From CAYNFH01 sp964396385 (GTDB lineage: Bacteria > Armatimonadota > Chthonomonadetes > Chthonomonadales > CAJBBX01), in assembly GCA_964396385.1 (NCBI GenBank), contig CAYNFH010000202.1, positions 1 through 11,720 of the forward strand: a DNA stretch of 11,720 nt, read 5' to 3'. Under the pieces are notes generated by a model. The model was not told where the DNA came from, searched no databases, and saw nothing but the letters and a program-made list of their open reading frames with translations. Below, piece after piece: positions 1 to 5,775 of the stretch (positions within the stretch are counted from its first letter, which is position 1; each line of letters begins with the position of its first letter). The position numbers were made by a program, and so were the translations under genes.

Positions 1-369
1 GTAGGGGTCGCCCGGCTGGAGTGTGATGCTGTAGACCGCCTGGTTCGCCTGCGCGCCGCTGTGCGGCTGCACGTTGGCGTGCTCCGCGCCGAAGATGCGC
101 TTGGCCCGCTCACGCGCCAGGTCCTCCACCACGTCCATATTCTCGCAGCCGCCGTAGTACCGCTTGCCGGGGTACCCTTCGGCGTACTTGTTGGTGAGGA
201 CAGAGCCCATCGCCTGGAGCACCGCGCGCGAGACGACGTTCTCGGAGGCGATCAGCTCGATATTCTCATTGAGGCGGGTGATCTCGTGCTGGATCGCGTC
301 GGCGATGTCCGGGTCCACTTCGGAAAGCGGGGCGGTCCGTGCGGCGGCGGTGCGCTCAAGCAGGGTCAA
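1..369 (-). CDS. glyA: Serine hydroxymethyltransferase, N-terminal part (cut by window edge)
   Basis: This is the first 123 codons of serine hydroxymethyltransferase, the cytosolic PLP enzyme that converts serine and tetrahydrofolate to glycine and 5,10-methylenetetrahydrofolate. The visible part carries the family's N-terminal signature: LIASENVVSRAV at residues 39-50, GSVLTNKYAEGYPGKRYYGG at 55-74, and HANVQPHSGAQAN at 97-109. The PLP-lysine region lies beyond the window. The start is taken as TTG at 367-369 because AGGAG lies 7 nt upstream (377-381) and no ATG or GTG is better placed ahead of the conserved EVDPDI segment. The gene appears to be transcribed alone, with a candidate promoter at 441-469 and a 286-bp gap to the next gene upstream. 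The family assignment is certain; the TTG start is likely. Confidence 0.97.
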   Translation of the reverse strand, partial: MTLLERTAAARTAPLSEVDPDIADAIQHEITRLNENIELIASENVVSRAVLQAMGSVLTNKYAEGYPGKRYYGGCENMDVVEDLARERAKRIFGAEHANVQPHSGAQANQAVYSITLQPGDPY

Positions 370-376
370 GGTGGAT

Positions 377-381
377 CTCCT
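377..381 (-). promoter_or_regulatory. Ribosome binding site that decides the glyA TTG start
   Basis: AGGAG on the minus strand lies 7 nt before the TTG at 367-369. It is the best Shine-Dalgarno match near the N-terminus of the conserved protein and supports a non-ATG start. Confidence 0.7.
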
Positions 382-440
382 GAAACACGGGTGGCAGAGG
401 ATGGGGTCCTGGGCGGCACGCTCCGCCCGCAACCGAGGAT

Positions 441-469
441 ATTCTACACCATGCCGCACCCGCCCGCAA
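441..469 (-). promoter_or_regulatory. Candidate sigma70 promoter of glyA
   Basis: TTGCGG (464-469) and TAGAAT (441-446) are separated by exactly 17 nt on the minus strand. The -10 box matches consensus at 5 of 6 positions but the -35 at only 3 of 6. The spacing and the position about 70 nt upstream of the glyA start make it plausible. It would give a leader of roughly 65 nt. No experimental or comparative support is available here. Confidence 0.45.
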
Positions 470-603
470 CGCGTGTGCAGCCGGGGCAGGTGCGGGTCCG
501 GAACCCGAGAGCCGAGAGCGCGACGCCGTACGGGCACCGCAACGCCATACGCACCGGGGCGTGGGCACGGACCGAGGTCCGGCGCTGAGTGGCCCGCGGC
601 CGA

Positions 604-623
604 GTGTCAGCCTTCGCCGACAC
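604..623 (-). terminator. Hairpin downstream of the 656-1393 gene, possible terminator
   Basis: On the minus strand GTGTCGGC, loop GAAG, GCTGACAC forms an 8-bp stem with one G:U pair, 32 nt past the stop codon at 656. There is no T-tract after it, so it is not a canonical intrinsic terminator. It could be a Rho-assisted end or an RNA-stabilising hairpin. The rest of 370-655 holds only the glyA promoter candidate and a 14-bp palindrome (568-581, CGGACC-GA-GGTCCG). No gene is supported there. Confidence 0.35.
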
Positions 624-655
624 GAGTCGTAGCGGAACAGAATGGAAGGGGAGCG

Positions 656-1393
656 TCAGTCGTCCGAATCCTGGGTCTCTAGGTACCAATGGGCGCGTTT
701 CTTCGCGAGGCGAATCAGTACCGAATGCGACTCCGGCCGGTTGCGCAGTCCGGCGCGGGGCTCATAGATGTAGGTTGTTCCGGCCAAGAGCCCGTGGACA
801 GGCCAGAACATTATCTGTGCATCTGGCATGTTTCCTTCGATGTAAACAGATCCATCCTGGGATAGCCGTTTGAACTCTGGCGGAAGCTGCGCTCTTCCAG
901 CCTTATCTGGACGGACTGCGCCGGATTCGATAAGGCGGGCGGCTCCATCGTAGGAATCCTGGTCTGCAAGCGGGGCAATCGCAATATACGAGTCCGTCAG
1001 GCCCGTCAATGGAACCGTTCTCAACACTGGCAGGACGCCTAACCACAGAGCGAGCGGAAGGAAGACTCGAATGCCCATGCGACCGGCGCTAACTACGACC
1101 AGTCCGGCAGACGCAATGATTCCTAGGGGCTCGAGCAAGAGAAGCCCGAGACCGAGCAGAATACCCCAGCCTTCGCCCAACGTCGCAAACAGAAGAGTGT
1201 TGAAGACTTCATGTGTCTCGACCGCGAGGGTGGTGAGGAGGGGGCTGAGGAGCAACACGGTCCACCACCTGTTCAGGACCCTCGGGTTTGAGTACGCGCG
1301 GTCAGCGCCGGGAGTGACTGAGACCGAGCGGGCGGCTGGGAGGCAGGGATCCGGCTGGTTCAGCCGGAGCGGTGAGTCGCTCATGGTATTCAT
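656..1393 (-). CDS. Hypothetical membrane protein, 245 aa
   Basis: I do not recognise this protein. It has a hydrophilic N-terminus (residues 1-40). A hydrophobic block follows, with likely membrane segments near 43-60, 75-102 (long, perhaps a hairpin of two) and 108-128. A soluble C-terminal half (130-245) contains the segments DGSVYIEGNMPDAQIMF and GTTYIYEPRAG and ends in an acidic tail. There is no clear signal peptide. The start at 1393 (ATG) follows the preceding gene's stop by 21 nt, which suggests it is the last gene of the operon. A second ATG three codons in (1384) is equally possible, since neither has a strong Shine-Dalgarno. The coding sequence is visibly less G+C-rich than its neighbours, which hints at later acquisition. 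It is probably a real gene because of the uninterrupted frame, hydrophobic pattern and operon spacing. Confidence 0.7.
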   Translation of the reverse strand: MNTMSDSPLRLNQPDPCLPAARSVSVTPGADRAYSNPRVLNRWWTVLLLSPLLTTLAVETHEVFNTLLFATLGEGWGILLGLGLLLLEPLGIIASAGLVVVSAGRMGIRVFLPLALWLGVLPVLRTVPLTGLTDSYIAIAPLADQDSYDGAARLIESGAVRPDKAGRAQLPPEFKRLSQDGSVYIEGNMPDAQIMFWPVHGLLAGTTYIYEPRAGLRNRPESHSVLIRLAKKRAHWYLETQDSDD

Positions 1394-1414
1394 GAAGTCA
1401 TCTCGGGCGGACGG

Positions 1415-2860
1415 CTACTGGAGCCGATGCGCCGCCTGTGCAGCGCGGGAGCGGCTCCAGCTCCAGGTGCGCCAGTCGTCCGCATAGCCGCGGCTCCACC
1501 GCGACTCGAGCCGGTTGACCACGGTCAGTCGGGCGCCCTCCGGCAGCTTCGGCAGGGCCGCGACGAGCGCCGGCGCCGCGTCGGCACTGAGAGACAGCGC
1601 GTAGGCCGCGTCGAACCGCTGGGTAGTGGCCGCGCGCGCCGCGTTGACCCGGACGATGTAGGCGTCGGGATTCACGCCGTGGAGGACCAGTGCGGTCGCC
1701 AGCGCGCTCGCGAGCGACCCGAGCGCGAACCAGCGCCGCCGCCCGCCCAGCACCGTGGGGCATAGCCAAACGTATACGGCCGCGAGCCACAGCATGGAAG
1801 CCATGGTGTAGAGGCGCAGCTCGGTCATGCCGTACGCCCCCTGGTAAGCGCGCATCCGGTACACCGCCGATGCCAGGACCACCAGCACGCAACACGCGAG
1901 CACTCTCCCTAGCAGCCGGTGGATGCGCTCGACAGCGCCGCCTGCGGCCTCGACGACGCTGTGGGAAAGCAGCAGCAATGGCAGAGTCACTCCCGCGACG
2001 GCGAAGAGCTCGAAGTAGCCGCGCCGGGCGTAGTCGGCAAACGTAAGGTGGGGAGTGACCATCACGAGATGAGAGCCGCCGAACAGGTAGTGGAGCTGGA
2101 TTCCTACGAACAGCAGGAACAGCATGTCTATCGAGGCCAGGGCGACGCAGACCTCCACCGGGCCGACCGGCGCGCTGAACCTGCTCTCCGTCTCTGCCGC
2201 CGCGACCTCCTGCGCGAGCGCCGTATGCCGCAGCAGTCCCCCGCAGACCCACGCTATTCCGGCCGCCATCAGCAGGTGGCCCGTTACGGCCCCCGCATCG
2301 ATGTCGAAGGCGCGCGCCACGAGCTGGCGGAACACCTCGTCGGCGGAAGCGAATAGCGCCCCGAAGACCAGCAGAAGCGGCAGCGCCAGCGCCAATCCGC
2401 GACCCGCGGTTGCCACGGTCCGGCTCACCCCGCCGCGCGGGATCTCCGCCCAGTCCACGTCTCGGCGGATAAGCTGGAGCGGGTTCACGACGGCCGCGGC
2501 GATCAGCCGCGAAAGCTCCGCGACATATCTCGTCCAGCCGCCAATGGGGGTCCGGCCGCGCTCCAGCGCGGCCGACGCAAGGGCCAGGCACACCCAGACC
2601 GCCACCGCGTCGACGGCCTTGAGGACCGGAGAGTCCCGCCAGGCCAGCCCGGCCGCGAAAACCAGGGCGCCGAGGAGCCAGCCGTGAGCCGCCGCATTGG
2701 GCCTGCGCCAGGTGAGCACCAGAATGCTCATCGCCAGCCCGTCCAGCCAGAGGAGGGCGTTAAGGCCCCACGGCGTTGCGCGCAGGAGCGTGTCCCCCTC
2801 GATGCCCAGCCCGACCGCGATTGCAATCGCGGAAAGAGCCAGCCTCGTCCTCTCGCTCAT
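1415..2860 (-). CDS. DUF4173-type polytopic membrane protein, 481 aa
   Basis: This inner-membrane protein has about nine to eleven hydrophobic segments. Clear ones lie near residues 5-20, 35-50, 60-74, 85-99, 153-172, 194-211, 238-261, 283-301, 316-333, 352-369 and 377-395. Motifs I associate with DUF4173/DUF4153 proteins are LLLVFGALFASADEVF (162-177), TFADYARRGYFELFAV (273-288), AYGMTELRLYTMASMLWLA (342-360) and NPDAYIVRVNAAR (397-409). A soluble C-terminal tail follows. The length is close to what is usual for the family, whose function is unknown. The start is ATG at 2858-2860, with AAGGAG 8 nt upstream (2869-2874). The gene lies 78 nt after the small RHH-like gene and 21 nt before the next membrane protein, consistent with one operon. 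The family call comes from remembered motifs, so DUF4153 rather than DUF4173 is possible. Confidence 0.85.
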   Translation of the reverse strand: MSERTRLALSAIAIAVGLGIEGDTLLRATPWGLNALLWLDGLAMSILVLTWRRPNAAAHGWLLGALVFAAGLAWRDSPVLKAVDAVAVWVCLALASAALERGRTPIGGWTRYVAELSRLIAAAVVNPLQLIRRDVDWAEIPRGGVSRTVATAGRGLALALPLLLVFGALFASADEVFRQLVARAFDIDAGAVTGHLLMAAGIAWVCGGLLRHTALAQEVAAAETESRFSAPVGPVEVCVALASIDMLFLLFVGIQLHYLFGGSHLVMVTPHLTFADYARRGYFELFAVAGVTLPLLLLSHSVVEAAGGAVERIHRLLGRVLACCVLVVLASAVYRMRAYQGAYGMTELRLYTMASMLWLAAVYVWLCPTVLGGRRRWFALGSLASALATALVLHGVNPDAYIVRVNAARAATTQRFDAAYALSLSADAAPALVAALPKLPEGARLTVVNRLESRWSRGYADDWRTWSWSRSRAAQAAHRLQ

Positions 2861-2868
2861 GGTGCATA

Positions 2869-2874
2869 CTCCTT
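2869..2874 (-). promoter_or_regulatory. Ribosome binding site of the DUF4173-type gene
   Basis: AAGGAG on the minus strand, 8 nt before the ATG at 2858-2860, is a strong Shine-Dalgarno. It fixes the start of this gene and shows that it is translated independently of its upstream neighbour. Confidence 0.75.
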
Positions 2875-2879
2875 CTGGT

Positions 2880-2911
2880 TGTATAGCGATAGAGGCAAAT
2901 CAGGCGATACA
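2880..2911. repeat. Imperfect inverted repeat upstream of the DUF4173-type gene
   Basis: TGTATAGC (2880-2887) and GCGATACA (2904-2911) are 8-bp arms with one mismatch and a 16-bp spacer, in the 78-bp gap between the RHH-like gene and the DUF4173-type gene. On the minus strand the downstream arm contains TATACA, a weak -10-like box without a good -35. It could be an operator for an internal promoter, but chance is not excluded. Confidence 0.25.
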
Positions 2912-2938
2912 GCAGAGCAACCCTGGAAGCGGGTGCCG

Positions 2939-3166
2939 CTACTCGTCGAATACCCGCCGCAGGCGGCGTTCGATGGGATCCGTGGACCGAGCGCGAGGCG
3001 CGGACCGTTCCGGGAGCAGCGCCTGGCCGGCTGAATCCACTAGTGAGCGAAGCGCCTGCTCCAGGAGCTCGGAGGCGAGCCGGTCCGCGGCCACGCCTCT
3101 GGCACGGCTCGCGGCCGCCAGGACCTCGAAGGGTCCGTTCTCTATCCCAATCCGTATCCGCCGCAT
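2939..3166 (-). CDS. Small ribbon-helix-helix-like protein, 75 aa
   Basis: The first 43 residues fit the ribbon-helix-helix pattern of small DNA-binding proteins. There is a short strand RRIRIGI (2-8), helix A PFEVLAAASRARG (12-24), a turn at V25, and helix B ADRLASELLEQALRSL (27-42). The remaining 33 residues are basic, proline-containing and probably flexible, ending RRLRRVFDE. The start is ATG at 3164-3166, preceded by AGGCGG, and only 8 nt after the stop of the winged-helix regulator, so translation is probably coupled. If it is an RHH protein it may act as a second regulator of this operon. No toxin partner is visible beside it, so a toxin-antitoxin role is not supported. The fold is inferred by eye; no family is recognised with certainty. 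Confidence 0.6.
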   Translation of the reverse strand: MRRIRIGIENGPFEVLAAASRARGVAADRLASELLEQALRSLVDSAGQALLPERSAPRARSTDPIERRLRRVFDE

Positions 3167-3174
3167 GGTGCCGC

Positions 3175-3498
3175 CTAAGGCCGCGCCGCCCGGATGATGC
3201 GCTCCAGGGCGTGCAGGTACTCTTCAAACGCCGCCCGGCCGGTCTCCGTGGGAAGCGCGGTGGTGTGGGGCTTGCGGCCCCGGAACTCTTTGTGCAGGGT
3301 GACGTAGCCCCGCTCCTCCAGCAGCGCGAGGTGCGTGGAGAGGTTGCCGTCCGAAAGGCCGAGGGTCTCCTTCAGCAGCTTGAAATCGGCGGAGCCGAGG
3401 GCCAGCAGCGTCGACATGATGCCGAGCCGCGCCTTCTGGTGGATGACCTCGTCCAGCGCCTCGAGCGCCGGCGCGTCGAGCGGGAGACTACCAGCCAT
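3175..3498 (-). CDS. Winged-helix transcriptional regulator (HTH_34-like), 107 aa
   Basis: This small DNA-binding regulator is of the ArsR/MarR-like winged-helix type that Pfam calls HTH_34. In the 107-aa form, LDEVIHQKARLGIMSTLLAL (15-34) is the conserved first helix. FKLLKETLGLSDGNLSTHLALLEERG covers the helix-turn-helix (39-64), with recognition helix around 49-62. YVTLHKEFRGRKPHTTALP (65-83) is the wing, and a C-terminal helix (84-104) probably dimerises. No effector-binding domain is present. The ATG at 3496-3498 is preferred, with GAGAAG just upstream and an 11-nt overlap with the preceding membrane gene. A TTG at 3526-3528 would add ten residues. Regulators of this type often sit beside a membrane protein. 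The ACTTTG-N5-CAAAGT repeat at the operon promoter is its likely operator (inference). Confidence 0.9.
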   Translation of the reverse strand: MAGSLPLDAPALEALDEVIHQKARLGIMSTLLALGSADFKLLKETLGLSDGNLSTHLALLEERGYVTLHKEFRGRKPHTTALPTETGRAAFEEYLHALERIIRAARP

Positions 3499-4126
3499 CT
3501 CTTCTCGATACCGTGATGCCGTAGACAATGTGGAACCCCCCGAACGCGACGGCAGTCATGAGCAGGCCAATCGAGTTCGATGCGGCGGGCAGCAGGTGCT
3601 GGAGGCCGAGCGTCAACACCCCTGCACCCATGAACGCCCAGCCCAGCCGGGCCACCTCTTTCTGGGAAAATAGGGCAACGGCGCAGACCGCCACGCCGTA
3701 GCAGAGCATCCAGAAGGGGTAGACCTTCTCCAGGTGGCCCGTAGTGGCGAGGCTGAGGGTGAGGAGAGCCCCCGTCAACAGGCCCGGGGCGGAGGCCAGG
3801 GCCATCTGCTGGCCCAGTCGGGAGCGGATGGTCTTGCCCACGAACCGGGCCTTGCGCTTGGTCAGCACGTAGTCCGTTCCCACCGCGAGCAGTACGACGA
3901 CGGACCAGAGGGCGAGGAATCCGGGGACCGATTCGCGCTGCGTCAGGGTCAGCCACCGCCACTGGACCGCGCTCGCGACGATGGAGTAGAGCCCGGCCAG
4001 AACGCCGGAGAGGCCGGAGAAGGTGGAGTGCTTGGTGGAGCGCTCCATCAGGTCCCGGATGATCCGGAGGTTCTGTTCGGCCTCTTCGTAGGGGCGGGGC
4101 AGCGGCTCAAACTCCTGCACGGTCAT
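3488..4126 (-). CDS. Six-helix membrane protein paired with the winged-helix regulator, 212 aa
   Basis: The protein has a charged cytoplasmic-looking N-terminus, PYEEAEQNLRIIRDLMERST (11-30), followed by about six membrane segments near residues 35-56, 66-87, 106-126, 134-153, 159-177 and 183-205. The N-terminal pattern (NLRxIRxxMERS, then a glycine-rich first helix) resembles a family of uncharacterised membrane proteins that I recall next to HTH_34-like regulators. No catalytic motif is visible. The start is ATG at 4124-4126 because GGAGGAG lies 6 nt upstream; a GTG at 4154-4156 would add ten residues but has no comparable site and overlaps the operator candidate. The 3' end overlaps the regulator by 11 nt. 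It is the first gene after a consensus promoter. Function is unknown; a sensing or stress-related envelope role would be speculation. Confidence 0.85.
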   Translation of the reverse strand: MTVQEFEPLPRPYEEAEQNLRIIRDLMERSTKHSTFSGLSGVLAGLYSIVASAVQWRWLTLTQRESVPGFLALWSVVVLLAVGTDYVLTKRKARFVGKTIRSRLGQQMALASAPGLLTGALLTLSLATTGHLEKVYPFWMLCYGVAVCAVALFSQKEVARLGWAFMGAGVLTLGLQHLLPAASNSIGLLMTAVAFGGFHIVYGITVSRRDGW

Positions 4127-4132
4127 CCTGTT

Positions 4133-4139
4133 CTCCTCC
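4133..4139 (-). promoter_or_regulatory. Strong ribosome binding site deciding the start at 4126
   Basis: GGAGGAG on the minus strand lies 6 nt before the ATG at 4124-4126. It is the best Shine-Dalgarno in the window and argues against the upstream GTG at 4154-4156. Confidence 0.85.
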
Positions 4140-4146
4140 CGCAGAA

Positions 4147-4169
4147 ACTTTGCCACACAAAGTGCTTTG
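4147..4169 (-). promoter_or_regulatory. Candidate operator: ACTTTG-N5-CAAAGT inverted repeat plus third half-site
   Basis: ACTTTG (4147-4152), a 5-bp spacer, and CAAAGT (4158-4163) form a perfect 6-bp inverted repeat. A third half-site, CTTTG on the plus strand (4165-4169), follows directly and makes a second near-palindrome with the middle arm. The cluster lies just downstream of the consensus -10 box, around the expected transcription start. A bound dimer there would block transcription. The winged-helix regulator encoded second in the operon is the natural candidate ligand. The repeat is seen directly; the operator role is inferred. Confidence 0.55.
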
Positions 4170-4177
4170 ACAGCAGC

Positions 4178-4205
4178 ATTATACCACGCCCGGCGGAGGT
4201 GTCAA
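4178..4205 (-). promoter_or_regulatory. Consensus sigma70 promoter of the 656-4126 operon
   Basis: On the minus strand TTGACA (4200-4205) and TATAAT (4178-4183) are both perfect consensus hexamers, separated by 16 nt. Transcription would begin near 4171, giving a leader of about 45 nt before the strong ribosome binding site at 4133-4139. It is the strongest promoter match in the window. Such a promoter would be expected to need repression, which fits the inverted repeat immediately downstream. Confidence 0.85.
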
Positions 4206-4210
4206 GGGGA

Positions 4211-4258
4211 ACCTGGTGACCTGGTGACCGGGTGACCTGGTGACAGGGTGAGAGGGCG
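4211..4258. repeat. Octamer tandem array between trmFO and the operon promoter
   Basis: Five consecutive 8-bp units with one- or two-base differences run on the plus strand: ACCTGGTG, ACCTGGTG, ACCGGGTG, ACCTGGTG, ACAGGGTG. A degenerate sixth, AGAGGGCG, follows. The array starts 6 bp from the trmFO stop codon and ends 5 bp before the -35 box. It cannot fold as a simple hairpin, since the units are direct repeats, and no classical terminator lies here. It belongs to the set of 7- to 8-bp arrays found elsewhere in this window. Confidence 0.85.
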
Positions 4259-4263
4259 GACTG

Positions 4264-5766
4264 TTACAGGGTGGAAATGAAGCGGTCTATCGCGGCGAGG
4301 GCGCGCTCGGATTTGAGGCGCGCCTTCTCGCGCTTGTCGCGGACCGGCTGCGGCAGCTCCGGCATCACGCCGAAGTTCGCGTTCATGGGGGCGAAGCGGC
4401 GAGGGTCGGTCTCGACCAGGTAGTGGCAGAGGGAGCCGAGGGCGGTCTCGCGCGGGAGCACGGCCGCCGGAACGCCGGTAGCGGCGCGGTGGGCGTTCAG
4501 ACCGGCCACCATCCCGATGGCCGCGGATTCCAGGTAACCTTCCACGCCGGTAATCTGGCCGGCCAGGTAGACGCCGGGATGGTCCCTCACCTGCATGGTG
4601 AGGTCCAGCACCTTCGGCGCGTTCACGTACGTGTTGCGGTGCATCACGCCGAAACGAACGAACTCCGCATTCTCCAGGCCCGGTATCATCCGGAACACGC
4701 GCCGCTGCTCGCCCCACTTTAGGCGGCTCTGGAATCCCACCAGCCCCCACAGCGTACCATCCTTGTTCTCCTGCCGGAGCTGCACCACGGCGTAGGGCCT
4801 CCGGCCGGTCCGAGGGTCGGTCAGGCCGATGGGCTTCATCGGGCCGAACGCCAGGGTACGCTCTCCCCGGCGGGCCAGCTCCTCCGCCGGCACGCACATC
4901 TCGAAGTAGATGATCTTCTCGTCCTCCGGGTTGTGCGAAGCGGAGACCTCGGCGGCGGCCAGCTCCCGCCAGAACGCCTGGTACTCCTCCTTGGTCATGG
5001 GACAGTTGAGGTAGTCGGCGCTGGCGTCGCTTGGAGTCGTGAGTCGTGAGTCGTGAGTCGTGAGAACGGAAGGCGAAGCCGTTCCCTCGACTCTAGACTC
5101 TAGACTCTCGACTCCAGCCTTCTCCCCTTCTCCCCTGCGGCCGCCCGAGCCTCCCTCGGCTCGGGATTCGGAAGGCCGCAGCACCTTCTCCCCCTCTTTC
5201 CCTCTCGTATCTCCGCGGCCGCGGCGGGAGGCGCGGAAGACCTTCGAGAGATCCAGGCTGTCCAGCGTTACGGTGGGGGCGACGGCGTCGTAGAAGTACA
5301 GCGAGTCGCCTCCCGCGAGCTGCTGGAGTCGGTCCGCCAGGGCTTCCGAGGTGAGGGGGCCGGTCGCGAGGATGACGGGCCGCTCGGGAGGGATGTCGCA
5401 CACCTCCTCGTGGACCAGCGTGATGTTGGGGTGCGCCTCGATGCGCTCCGTGACCTCCCGGGCGAACGGCTCCCGGTCCACTGCCAGCGCCTCGCCGGCC
5501 GGGACCCGGTGGCGCTCCGCGACAGGCAGAATGAGTGAGCCGAGTCGGCGCATCTCCTCTTTGAGCACGCCGCTCGCGTTGGTGAGAAGGTTCGACTTGA
5601 AGGAGTTGGAGCAGACCAGCTCCGCGAGGTCGCCGGTCTGGTGGACGGCCGTCATCTTGCGCGGGCGCATCTCGTAGAGGCGCACCCGGCTGCCTCTTTG
5701 GGCGGCCGCCCAGGCGGCCTCCACGCCGGCAAACCCCCCACCGACGACGACTATCTCATCAGCCAT
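4264..5766 (-). CDS. trmFO: tRNA m5U54 methyltransferase (folate/FAD-dependent) with a ~63-aa repeat-derived insertion
   Basis: TrmFO methylates U54 of the tRNA T-loop using methylenetetrahydrofolate and FAD, in the cytoplasm. Visible family features are the FAD-binding GGGFAG (9-14), YEMRP (31-35), ELVCSNSFKSNL (49-60), SKVFRAS (174-180), DYLNCPM (251-257) and YFEMCVPAEELARRG (287-301). C52 and C291 match the two functional cysteines known in Bacillus and Thermus TrmFO. NTYVNAP (378-384), LAGQITGVEGYLESAA (401-416) and MNANFGVMPELP (461-472) also match. Members are usually about 435-440 residues; this one has 500. The excess is a low-complexity insert near 187-249, between FRASRRGRG and ASADYLNCPM, encoded by tandem repeats and hairpins. 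Both flanks and all key residues are intact, so the enzyme is probably functional. ATG at 5766 lies 9 nt after the topA stop without a good Shine-Dalgarno, so translation is probably coupled to topA. Confidence 0.96.
   Translation of the reverse strand: MADEIVVVGGGFAGVEAAWAAAQRGSRVRLYEMRPRKMTAVHQTGDLAELVCSNSFKSNLLTNASGVLKEEMRRLGSLILPVAERHRVPAGEALAVDREPFAREVTERIEAHPNITLVHEEVCDIPPERPVILATGPLTSEALADRLQQLAGGDSLYFYDAVAPTVTLDSLDLSKVFRASRRGRGDTRGKEGEKVLRPSESRAEGGSGGRRGEGEKAGVESLESRVEGTASPSVLTTHDSRLTTPSDASADYLNCPMTKEEYQAFWRELAAAEVSASHNPEDEKIIYFEMCVPAEELARRGERTLAFGPMKPIGLTDPRTGRRPYAVVQLRQENKDGTLWGLVGFQSRLKWGEQRRVFRMIPGLENAEFVRFGVMHRNTYVNAPKVLDLTMQVRDHPGVYLAGQITGVEGYLESAAIGMVAGLNAHRAATGVPAAVLPRETALGSLCHYLVETDPRRFAPMNANFGVMPELPQPVRDKREKARLKSERALAAIDRFISTL
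5034..5064. repeat. GAGTCGT heptamer array (4.4 units) inside trmFO
   Basis: Four perfect tandem GAGTCGT units plus GAG lie on the plus strand. On the coding strand three heptamers make a 21-nt period, which gives the peptide LTTHDSRLTT. The array, with one flanking base on each side, is identical to 10802-10834 in the tricorn gene. Confidence 0.95.
5086..5113. repeat. CTCGACT/CTAGACT heptamer array inside trmFO
   Basis: Four tandem heptamers are present on the plus strand: CTCGACT, CTAGACT, CTAGACT, CTCGACT. The two outer and two inner units are identical pairs. They encode the peptide VESLESRVE. The unit differs from the GAGTCGT array 22 bp away, so it is not simply a continuation of it. 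Confidence 0.95.
5135..5181. repeat. Nested palindrome inside trmFO
   Basis: An outer stem CTGCGGCC/GGCCGCAG (5135-5142 and 5174-5181) encloses an inner stem CCGAGCC/GGCTCGG (5145-5151 and 5158-5164). Both stems are perfect. The outline resembles a REP- or MITE-like palindrome. It lies within the coding sequence and is read through in frame. Confidence 0.85.
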
Positions 5767-5775
5767 GGAGCACGA

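Larger units (their letters stand above)
5017..5208 (-). other. In-frame repeat-derived insertion inside trmFO
   Basis: About 190 bp encode residues ~187-249, which have no counterpart in the usual TrmFO alignment as I recall it. On the plus strand the order is four GAGTCGT heptamers, a small hairpin (5065-5083, AACGG/CCGTT), four CTCGACT/CTAGACT heptamers, and a nested hairpin at 5135-5181. That hairpin is flanked by direct copies of CCTTCTCCCC (5118-5127 and 5184-5193). The encoded peptide is rich in Gly, Arg, Ser, Glu and Thr and is probably disordered. Exact insertion edges are estimates. Confidence 0.8.

Noticed and set aside
1398..2591. 397-codon minus-strand frame overlapping the DUF4173-type gene
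   Set aside because: It is extremely rich in Arg, Gly, Ala and Pro, has no hydrophobic pattern, and is out of frame with a protein that shows family motifs and a strong ribosome binding site.
2939..3498. Winged-helix and RHH-like genes as a toxin-antitoxin pair
   Set aside because: Neither protein resembles a toxin (no RelE, PIN, HipA or Fic features). Both look DNA-binding and sit inside a membrane-protein operon.
5034..5113. Heptamer arrays as a CRISPR array
   Set aside because: The repeats are only 7 bp and directly tandem, with no spacers and no cas genes. They lie inside a coding frame.
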